From NCBI RefSeq assembly GCF_001645765.1, contig NZ_LWUJ01000010.1:62001-126000 (forward strand): 64,000 nucleotides of DNA, in the 5' to 3' direction. This stretch comes from Candidatus Mycoplasma haematobovis. Its GTDB lineage: Bacteria > Bacillota_I > Bacilli_A > Mycoplasmatales > Mycoplasmoidaceae. The notes beneath the pieces are model-generated. The model saw only the letters and a program-made list of their open reading frames with translations. It did no database searches and had not been told where the DNA came from. The translations under genes were made by a program, and so were the position numbers. Positions 55,519-63,508 of the stretch are shown here, piece by piece; the first letter of the stretch is position 1, and every line of letters starts with the position of its first letter.

Positions 55519-56129
55519 TGGCCCTATCAAAAGGAGGAATAATTACTGCTGGCCTACTGTCTACTGGAGGTATTGGTGGTTCAATAGCATTAGGATATTA
55601 TTTAACAAACACTAGTAAAGAAACATTTAGAGATAAATTATCGGGAACATTATTAACTAATGAACAAGCTGATGATGCTAAATGAACCGCAAGAGTAACA
55701 CTATTATCAAACGACAACTCAAATACACTAACACAAGAACTCAGAACAATAAAGGGTGAAACAGGAAATGATAAAGTACAAAAAATTAAAAATTGATGCA
55801 ACAAAAACCTTAATAATAATTATTCTGACGATCAACAATTGTTAACAAACCTTCGAAAATATTGCGCTTACAATGTTAAAGACAAACTAACTAAAGCAAT
55901 AGACACTGGTTCTTGGGATGCCAACACACACGATAAGAAACTTAAAGATGCACAAGAAAAAGACTTATCTGACAACATGAAAAACATCAAAATTAAGTTA
56001 ACTACTTCGGGCACAGGGGCTAATACAAACGCACTTAAAGAATGGTGTGTATCGCTTGATAAAGTTGTATTTAAAGGCACAAACGACCAAAATTTCAAAG
56101 ATGCTCAAGAATATTGCGAAACTCAATAG
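55518..56129 (+). CDS. Family D four-Cys protein
   Basis: 203 residues, ATG overlapping the upstream stop. Hydrophobic residues 6-27 (LSTGGIGGSIALGYYL), 'TFRDKLSGTLLTNEQ', KNWCNKN, KYCAYNVKDK, KEWCVSL (TGG), EYCETQ. Starts a D-B-E order in which the B member is degraded. Confidence 0.92.
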
Positions 56130-56131
56130 TT

Positions 56132-56349
56132 ATGCATTACTTAGCTAAAGCAGAAATAGCTACTTTAGGTGGAGGTATTGCTGATTACTTACGCATGACA
56201 AAAAGACTTTTGTAAGTGAATTAAGCATATCTGTTCTTAAACTTACAGGAAATACAGATCAAACTGCCTGAAAAGCAAGAAAAAATACTTGAAAGGGAGA
56301 TAATAATAATTCTTTTGTTAATGCTTCCACATATTGCAAAAACACATAG
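56132..56349 (+). pseudogene. Family B remnant with internal deletion
   Basis: ATG start MHYLAKAEIATLGGG, then a frameshift into 'SELSISVLKLTGNTDQT'. After 'AWKAR' the sequence jumps to the B tail 'NTWKGDNNNSFVNASTYCKN'. More than 300 bases of the middle, with its three other Cys, are missing. Position between D and E matches intact B genes elsewhere. Confidence 0.82.
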
Positions 56350-56355
56350 TCTTTA

Positions 56356-57009
56356 GTGAAGTCTATTGCAGTTAAAGTATTAATCGGAACGTTAGTTGCT
56401 GGAACAGTAGCAACAGGAGTTGTTTTTGCTAACTTTGAAGATAATTATGAAAGTTACTTAAGGAAACAAGGAAGAGAATTATTAACAAGTGGTTCTGATA
56501 AATGAAATACTTTAAAGACTAAATACTCAAAAGAAGGGGATGGGTTGTTAATAACTATTGAAGATAAGCCAGTTCAAAAAACTGATTTACAACCTGAACA
56601 ACTAAAGGAATGGTGTTTAGCAAATAATAAAGGTAAGTTTACTAATACAAAAGATGAAATTTACCAAAGAGTATCGGCGTGATGTACTGAACCAAAAACT
56701 ATTGTTGAAAAAATAGGACTAGAAAATATACTAGATGACACAGAACCTGCTACACCTTCTGGAACGGGTGTTGCACAAACTCTTAATCAAGCATTATGAA
56801 CGAGAAAAGCACAAAATTACAATACAGAAGGAAATACAATATTAATAAAACAAATAAATAATAGTAGTGCAGAAGGAACAGAAGATATTAGAGTTAGCGC
56901 GGCTACCGAAGCAATACTAAGAGCTTGATGTAGATTCTCAAAAAACAAACATTTCAAACATGAAGAAGATGCACGTTACAAAGCTTACTTATCTTGATGT
57001 ACTAAATAA
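56356..57009 (+). CDS. Family E protein with four Trp-Cys motifs
   Basis: 217 residues from GTG (KSIAVKVLIGTLV); the paralogue at 30835 has ATG at this place. Hydrophobic residues 6-26, 'LRKQGRELLTSGSDKW', 'KEGDGLLITIED', KEWCLAN (TGG), SAWCTEP, RAWCRFS, LSWCTK. 'KHFKHEEDARYKAY' lies before the last WC. Confidence 0.92.
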
Positions 57010-57019
57010 CTCAATTTAA

Positions 57020-57415
57020 TTGGCTTCCATAAAGATTGACAAAACTTTAAAAAACATGGTAGTAATAGGAGGAACAGTCTCAACTGTGGCTTTTGGCTTT
57101 TCAATGGTATCTTCCAAAGCTAGCATGAATAAATCAATTAGTCTAGGATATCCGACCAGCAAATGAACTCCAAATGTAACAAATATTGATAGTGTTGATA
57201 ACATTGAAGATCTTGAATTGCAAAAGGGGTGTAAATTCGTATTCTATAACAAAAGCGAAAAACAAACAGCATTCAGTGGTGGATTAGTAAAGGATGCCAG
57301 AAATTATTTAAATGGTGTTAGTGATGAATCAAAAAAACAAAAAATAATTGAAGAGGTTAGGAGAAATAAAGACAATTGTAACAAAGATGGATTTATTTAC
57401 ATTGAACTAGAATAG
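57020..57415 (+). CDS. Family I short protein, tandem copy 1
   Basis: 131 residues from TTG (ASIKIDKTLKNMVV); an internal ATG (residue 13) is an alternative. Hydrophobic residues 13-33, then 'ASMNKSISLGY', 'IEDLELQKGCKFVFYNK', 'KDARNYLNG' and 'NCNKDGFIYIELE'. Two Cys, about 50 residues apart. The stop overlaps the next GTG. First of five tandem copies. Confidence 0.86.
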
Positions 57416-57780
57416 TGACCTTAAAAGGGGCAAGAATTGTAAGAAATATGTTATTAATTGGGGGAACTACCTCCACTATATCTTTTGCTTGTTCTTTGGC
57501 TAAATCAAGGTCTAATTTACCACATTTAGATTATCAAGCATACGAAGTGGGCAAAAATATAAAGACTATAGGTAGCATTGATAATATTGAGGATTTTGAA
57601 GCAAACAAAGGGTGTAAATTTTTCTTCTATCCAAAAGGAACTGGTAGATTTGATCAAAAAGAAATAAAGGATGCTAGAGGATTTTCAAAAGGAACAAACG
57701 ATAGTGCAATAATAAGTAAAGCAGAGGAAAATAAAAGTAAATGCGCAAAAAATAGCTTTGTCTACATTGAAATACCGTAA
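57415..57780 (+). CDS. Family I short protein, tandem copy 2
   Basis: 121 residues from GTG in TAGTG. Hydrophobic residues 10-27 (LLIGGTTSTISFACSLA), 'IEDFEANKGCKFFFYPK', 'KDARGFSKG', 'KCAKNSFVYIEIP'. It uses neither TGG nor TGA for Trp, unusual in this window. Confidence 0.88.
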   Translation: MTLKGARIVRNMLLIGGTTSTISFACSLAKSRSNLPHLDYQAYEVGKNIKTIGSIDNIEDFEANKGCKFFFYPKGTGRFDQKEIKDARGFSKGTNDSAIISKAEENKSKCAKNSFVYIEIP

Positions 57781-58149
57781 TAACTTTAAAGGACGCCCAA
57801 ATTGTTAGAAATATGTTGTTGATCTGAGTGACAACAACTGCTTTTGGCTGTGCTTTGACTAAATCAAAAGATAATTTTAGTGCAATTAGACTATTCATTA
57901 AACAGCAGTAAACCTAAAGAAATAAAGGCCATCAGCAATATAAGATAATATTGAGAATTTTGAATTTCAAAAAAGTGCAAATTCCCATTCTACAAAAAGA
58001 AAGGAGGTAAATTTGACCCAGCAGAAATAAAAGGGGATAAAGAGTTTTCAGAATCAACAAAAACACAAGAGAGTGAAATAGTTAGCAAATTAAACACAAA
58101 TAAAGAAAAATGTGAAAAGAATAGATTTGTCTATATAGGAGTTTCCATA
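57779..58149 (+). pseudogene. Family I short protein, tandem copy 3, degraded
   Basis: No standard start: the place of ATG is ATA (ITLKDAQIVRNMLL). Stops and frame changes occur near 57908 and 57945. 'KKCKFPFYKKKGG' and 'KCEKNRFVYIGVS' remain. It has no terminal stop and its last frame runs straight into the ATG of copy 4. Confidence 0.75.
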
Positions 58150-58530
58150 ATGACTTTAAAGGGTAGCAGAACTGTAAAGAATATGGTAGTAATAGGAGGA
58201 ACAGTCTCAACTGTGGCTTTTGGCTTTTCAATGGTATCTTCCAAAGCTAGCATGTCTAAAATACACAATCTATCTTACTCAACAGATAAAGTAGGAAAAA
58301 ATATAACAACTATTAGCAATTTTGATCAAATTGAGGATTTTGAATTTGCCAATGGTTGCAAATTTCTATTCTACAAAAAAGGAGATAAAGATGCCTTCAA
58401 AAATGGGGAAGTTAAAGGGGCTAGAAGTTTTTCTTCAGGAGAAAATAATAATCAAGAAGAAATAATTAAGAAAGTGCAAGACAATAAACAGAATTGTACT
58501 AAAGATAGATTTATTTACAGCGAAATTTAA
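58150..58530 (+). CDS. Family I short protein, tandem copy 4
   Basis: 126 residues, ATG start MTLKGSRTVKNMVV. Hydrophobic residues 11-29 encoded with (GGCTTTT)x2, 'IEDFEFANGCKFLFYKKGDKD', 'KGARSFSSG', 'NCTKDRFIYSEI'. About 65 bases over the anchor are identical to copy 1. TAATG overlap with copy 5. Confidence 0.9.
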   Translation: MTLKGSRTVKNMVVIGGTVSTVAFGFSMVSSKASMSKIHNLSYSTDKVGKNITTISNFDQIEDFEFANGCKFLFYKKGDKDAFKNGEVKGARSFSSGENNNQEEIIKKVQDNKQNCTKDRFIYSEI

Positions 58531-58923
58531 TGACCCTTAAGGGTAGTAGAACCTCCAAAAACATGATTGTTATTGGAGGTACAGTATCTATTGTGGCTTT
58601 TGGCTTTTGGCTTTTCAATGGTATCTTCCAAAGCTAGCATGTCCAAAGTGGCTAGTTTAAGCTACCACAATGGTAATTGAACTCCAAATGTAACAAATAT
58701 TAGTAGTATTGACAATATTGAAGATCTAGAGCATTCAAAGGGATGTAAGTTTCTTTTCTACAAAAAGAACGAAAAAACTAATGCCTTTTCTCAGGGAAAA
58801 ATAAAGGATGCAAGAAGTTATTCAACAGAAAATAAAGATAAAGAAAATAACCAAATACAACAAGTAACAACTCACAAAGATAAATGCGAAAAGAATAGAT
58901 TCATTTATATTGAAATGGATTAA
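58530..58923 (+). pseudogene. Family I copy 5, switched OFF by an extra 7-bp repeat
   Basis: ATG start MTLKGSRTSKNMIV. Inside the hydrophobic segment GGCTTTT occurs three times (58595-58615) where copies 1 and 4 have two; the frame ends at TAG within a few codons. With two units it reads FGFSMVSSKASMSK and on to 'KGCKFLFYKKNEK', 'KCEKNRFIYIEMD' and TAA. No other lesion was seen, and the open sister copies show the ON state directly. Confidence 0.84.
58595..58615 (+). repeat. GGCTTTT x3, frame closed
   Basis: Three perfect 7-bp units. The open paralogues at 57088-57101 and 58214-58227 have two. Confidence 0.9.
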
Positions 58924-59155
58924 TAGATTTCAAAATAATACATCTTTAAACAAGTAAAAGCAAAAAAAGAAATACATTAATAAATATGGAAAATTTACTT
59001 ATTGCAATACTAATAATGCTATTAACTCAATTACTTAGAATTTAAAAAATAAGAAATCTGATATAATGCAGGAGGCTTTATTGTGTGTTCTTTATTGTTC
59101 CTTTTCGAATAGTGTTTTTCTAAATCAGGGCTTTAGGCTTAGTCCTTTGCTGTAG
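58924..59155 (+). other. Long spacer with a TATAAT box
   Basis: About 230 bases without a supported gene; short ATG frames here have no family match. TATAAT at 59062-59067 could be a -10 box for the gene at 59156, but no -35 is visible and the leader would be long. A GGAGG lies shortly after it without a supported start. Confidence 0.4.
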
Positions 59156-59518
59156 ATGTTTATTTGATTATCCAAGACATCACTTGGAGTGTTGGCTGGT
59201 GCGCTGTCAATAACTGGTTTATCATTAGTTCATTCTTTAAAGATACCTACAATAAAGGAAGAAATGCTTAATTCAAGAAGAGTGCCTTTTGAAGGAAACT
59301 GAAATATCAAATTTATCTCAATGAAAAAACGTCCATGATTTAATAATCTTGAACAAGCTCTAAAAAAAGAAAATCCTAATCTAAGTTATTCTGATATGGA
59401 AAAAAATGGTGGCAACTTACTAGAAAAATGATGTAAATCTTTCTGAAATGAAAAAATTTCCTTTAATAAAGAAGAAAAAACTCTAAGTAATGCAAAAAAG
59501 TGGTGCTCAACTACTTAG
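59156..59518 (+). CDS. Short one-module Cys protein
   Basis: 120 residues, ATG start MFIWLSKTSLGVLAG with TGA-Trp at residue 4. Hydrophobic residues 8-26, 'TIKEEMLNSRRVPFEGNW', then EKWCKSFW and KKWCST 24 residues apart. One module like family C, but with Trp before both Cys as in E. Its end overlaps the PC-subtype stop by 8 bases. Confidence 0.86.
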
Positions 59519-60440
59519 ATTTTGCTCTTTCTGTAATTCGTTGGATTTCTTGTAACACTTCTTGCAATCCCTTTAAAGTATTTTTTAATTCTTCTTGATT
59601 TACTGTTTCTTTTGTTTTACTTTGCATAGATTTTGCTTTCTCTAAATAAAGTTTTGCCCTTTTCTCTAAACTATTTAATTTCAATGCTCCTACTAGATCC
59701 TTTGTTCCAAGCCCTTTATTTGTACTATTCTCAGCCATTTTGTCAATTATTTCAACAGTTTCTTTAGGTTTAGCGCTGAAAGCATCCAATATATTTCCTA
59801 CATCATCACTACCTAATTCATCCAAAACTTTTGGTTGTTTCTGTATTAAATTACCAATTGAAGAGGCAAATTTACCAAAATCCTCTTGTCCCATAGCTTC
59901 AAATAATTTGGTAATTAATAAAGCATCTCCTCCCTTGGCATCAAAAATATTTTTCAATATTGAAAGCAAATTAATTGCTTGCTCGCCATGTTTAGCTATT
60001 CATTCTTTAATTTTCTTTCAATCAAATTCCTGAATTTTTGAATAATATTCTCGAAAAGCCTCTAATGCAGTTGAGCCCCATCCATTTAAAGTAGTAAACA
60101 TAGTCCTAGAACCATTTTGTAACTGATCTAATTTCAAATATTCCTTAGCTTTTTTACTTCATCCTTCTGTCTTATTTATTGCTGTTTTTGACCAATCAGA
60201 TAAAGTACCAAATAACTCTGTTATTCCTTTGCCAAGCTTACTAGTAACAGGTTTAATTATTACATTAGCTTTACTAACTATTTCTTGTAATTTCTTATTT
60301 AATTCAGTATTTTTCCCACTTACATTTGAAGCTAAACCAACTGAAGATACTCCTGCTACTCCCAAAAGAAATGCTGGCTTTAAAGTACTAGAAAAAAGAT
60401 AATTGGATAGGGGGGGGGTTGGAATTCTTATTGAAATCAT
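59511..60440 (-). CDS. PC-subtype protein (309 aa), C9 tract (open)
   Basis: ATG start MISIRIPTPPLSNY; the C tract codes Pro-Pro-Leu. Hydrophobic residues 21-42, 'DWKKIKEWIAKHGEQ', then 'LFEAMGQEDFGKF' and 'VLDELGSDDVGNIL', which align with 'MGxxDFxxxM' and 'AFxxMxxExxxxIL' of the long PC genes. The Gly5 turn and long charged coil are missing; it ends in a Lys/Glu helix. First of three subtype genes. Confidence 0.9.
60410..60418 (-). repeat. Poly-C tract, 9 C, frame open
   Basis: Nine C at codons 8-11 of the PC-subtype gene starting at 60440. Confidence 0.92.
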
Positions 60441-60503
60441 GAATCTACTCTTTTATTTTCTAAAAAAATAAAGATTAAGAGTATAAAGAGCTAAGAATAA
60501 TAC

Positions 60504-60977
60504 ATGTTCAGAGTCTTAATTAAATGCATTGGAATTTCTGGGATGTGTGGATGTGCAGTTTTAGCATCTACATCATTTACTAACGAAGACGAAAGAGAGT
60601 CGCCACATAGAGTTAGTTTAAATTCAGCAACTAAAAAAGTAGAAGAAATTACGAAACTAGAGGACATAGACGTTTGGGGTAAACAAAATGGTTGTAATTT
60701 TGTATTTATTGATAATTGAAAAAGCAAATTAATTTACAATGCCGAAGGATTTGCAACAGCTAAGGGGGGAAAAGAGAAAAAAATAGAGCCAAGTGAACAA
60801 GAAAATGAAATTACTTGAGAACAAGCAATTGTTCGAGATGTGAAAAAATTTCAACGTTACTGTGGCAATAAACTAAGAACCTTTAGCTTTCAATACAATA
60901 GTAAAGATAAAGAATTCTTTATCGCAAATCCTGATGATACTCCTGCAAAAATAAAAAACAGTAAACCAAATGCTTAA
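60504..60977 (+). CDS. Family J protein
   Basis: 157 residues, ATG start MFRVLIKCIGISGMC. Residues 4-23 are hydrophobic with three Cys (signal peptide or anchor). 'LEDIDVWGKQNGCNFVFIDNW' corresponds to 'IEDxExxxGCKFxFYxK' of family I, and 'FQRYCGNKLRTFSF' gives the second Cys. Ends Lys/Asn rich. About 90 bases over residues 11-40 are identical to the gene at 61972. Confidence 0.88.
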
Positions 60978-60979
60978 TT

Positions 60980-61910
60980 TTATTTTGAATAATTTCCTAA
61001 AATCCGTTTAATTTCATCTAATAATTTATTCAAAGTTTCATGGGCCTTTTTGGCTTCTTCTTTTTCTCTTTCATCTAATTGAGATTTTAGAGTAAATTTC
61101 TTAGCATTTTCAATAGCTATTTGTACTCTTTCTCTTAAAGCAGAAGGTTTGAGAGCATTCATTAATGTATCCTTATTTGCTTTTTCGGTTTCAGGCTTAT
61201 TTGAAAACTCTTTAATAATTTTTGTAGTTCCTGTTGGATCGGCATTGTAAGCATTAACAAAATCACCAAAATCCTTTCCATCCATTTCTCTAAATACATC
61301 TCCCTTCTTGGAAGCTAATTCTCCAGTAGCTGAAAGAAACTCTCCAAAATTAGGCTTTTCTAAAGCCTTAAATAACTGAGCTAACATAGACTCATTACCA
61401 TCAAATCCTCCTTTGAAAATATTGCTCATGAAAGACAAGATATCTTTAGATAAAGAACCATACTGACTAATCAACTCTTTAGTCTTTGTCCAAGAAAACT
61501 CCTTAATTAAATTTGGGATATTCCTAGCTAAGAAAGGATAAGTCTTTGTTATTCATTGCTTCAATAAACTAAATATTTGTTTCGTTCCTTCTGGGACAGT
61601 ATCAATTTTTGTAATCTCTTTAATTAACTTAATAGCATTATCTTTTTTATTAGTAACTACTTTAGCTCAATCGCCTAATTTTTCAAATAATCCACTAGCT
61701 CCTTTAGTAAATTCTTGAATAACTGGTGCAAATGGTTTAGATACTGTATCAAATGTTTCTTTAACTTTATTAATTGATTCTTTTGAAGGCGTTGAAGTGT
61801 AAAGAGCTAAAGAAGAAGTAGTTGCTACACCTAAAAATAAAGCTGGCTTAAACGAGGAAGTAGTGAATCAATTTCCTAAGGGGGGGGGGTGTGATTCTTA
61901 AAGGAATCAT
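60980..61910 (-). CDS. PC-subtype gene switched OFF by a C10 tract
   Basis: ATG start MIPLRITPPP; ten C send the frame to TAA about ten codons later. With nine C it would encode 309 residues: 'PLGNWFTTSSFKPALFLGVA', a hydrophobic block, 'LFKALEKPNFGEF', 'VFREMDGKDFGDFV' and a Lys/Glu tail. I checked for TAA/TAG in the correct frame between 61474 and the tract and found none. An internal TTG (61474) could give only the C-terminal half. Confidence 0.87.
61880..61889 (-). repeat. Poly-C tract, 10 C, frame closed
   Basis: Ten C; nine restore the frame into PLGNWF. Confidence 0.92.
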
Positions 61911-61971
61911 AAGAAATTCTTTTTGTTGAAAACTACAATAACCTATTTACTATAAAAATGAGGAATATACT

Positions 61972-62463
61972 ATGTTCAAATTATTAATTAAGTACATTGG
62001 AATTTCTGGGATGTGTGGATGTGCAGTTTTAGCATCTACATCATTTACTAACGAAGACGAAAGAGAGTCGCCACATAGAGTTAGTTTAAGTAAGCGAGAA
62101 GGACGAATAACAGCTGTTAATAAATTAGAGGATATTGATGTATGAGGAAAACAAAATGGATGTAGCTTTGTCTTCATAGAAGATTGGAACAGAAAACAAA
62201 TTTACAATGCCGAAGGATTTGCAGGCAAGAAAGGAGGAAAAGATAAAGAAGCATTCAAAACAACAAAAGACAATAGTAAACAAAATACTTCAACTACTTG
62301 AGAAGAAGCAATTGTTAAAGCAGTTAATGACTTTAAAGATTACTGCAAAATAAAACTAAATACATTCAGTTTTCAATGAAGCGCAAAACACAATAAATTC
62401 TATATAGCTGATCCAAATATTACTCCTAGAGCAGAAGTGGAACAAGTAGCAAGTAGAAGATAA
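61972..62463 (+). CDS. Family J protein
   Basis: 163 residues, ATG start MFKLLIKYIGISGMC. N-terminal 40 residues nearly the same as the gene at 60504, then 'LEDIDVWGKQNGCSFVFIEDW', 'AEGFAGKKGGKD', 'FKDYCKIKLNTFSFQW'. The C-terminal third differs. It diverges from the switched-off PC-subtype gene 62 bases away, as its paralogue does from the open one. Confidence 0.88.
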
Positions 62464-62465
62464 TC

Positions 62466-63400
62466 TTATTTTAAAGACCCAGACGATTGAGTCCTTAGTG
62501 TTTCTTTAATCATCTCTGATAATTTTTGTAATTCTTCATAAGCTTTTTTTCTTCAGTTTTGTCTGACTTAGTTAATTTTTGTTTAGCTGTAAAGTATTCG
62601 GCACGCGCAATTGCAGCCTTTATTTTTCCTATTAAAGCTGACGGTTTAAGGGCCCCTATAACATCATCTTTCTTAACTGTTCCTTCTGGTTTTTTTGCAA
62701 ACTCTTGCAACTTTTTTGTTGTATCTTCTGGGTTTTGATTGTAGGCATGCATTAAATCTCCAAATTCCTGACCTGTCATACCTTTAAAAGCCTCGACTTG
62801 TTTTGAAGCCAATTGACCCACTGCAGATAAAAAATCGCCAAAATTCCCTTGCCCTAAAGCCTTAAATAACTGAGCTAACATAGACTCATTATTTTCAAAA
62901 CCACCTTTGAAAATATTGCTCAAAAGAGAAAGAAACTCTGTAGCCTTTGACCCATATTCATTAATCAAAGGTCTTAACTTTTCTCAGAAATCTTTACTTC
63001 ATAAAGAAGAAACATATCTCTTTAAGAATTCATAAGCAGTATTACCTCAATTAATCAATATACTAAATATTTCTTTTGCTCCTGCAAGCTACACCATCCA
63101 GCTTAGCTAGCTTTATTCAATTAGATACATTATCTTTTTGATTAGCTATTAATTTAGATCAATCACCTAAAGTTCCAAATAATCCCTTAGTTCCGTCTAA
63201 GACTTTATTTGCATAAGGTTTCAGTGGACCGGTTGCTTTATCTATATTACTACTTAAAATTCCAACTACTTTTTCAGGTCCTCTAGAAGTTGAAGTGACT
63301 AAAGCTATTGAAGAAGTTACTGCTACTCCTAAGAATAAAGTGGGTTTAAGAGATGCAGTACTAAATCAGCTCTCTAGGAGGGGGGGGTAGAGAATTGCAT
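62466..63400 (-). pseudogene. PC-subtype gene, C8 tract plus two frameshifts
   Basis: ATG start MQFSTPP; eight C are one too few. Beyond the tract 'FSTASLKPTLFLGVAV' is clear. An extra T near 63093 (GCTTGCAGG) and a missing A in an A7 run near 62552 also shift the frame. The middle 'LFKALGQGNFGDF' and 'AFKGMTGQEFGDLM' are intact. Unlike the C10 copies it needs three changes to be whole, so it is probably dead. Confidence 0.82.
63380..63387 (-). repeat. Poly-C tract, 8 C, frame closed
   Basis: Eight C; nine would open the first part of the gene starting at 63400. Confidence 0.9.
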
Positions 63401-63508
63401 GCCTTTTAGAAAAGAAAATATATAATTTATTCGCCCAAAGCTTTAATAAGATTAATAAACGCCCCTATTTAGTATTAATATTTACTTAAATTAGTCTGGG
63501 GATTCCCA

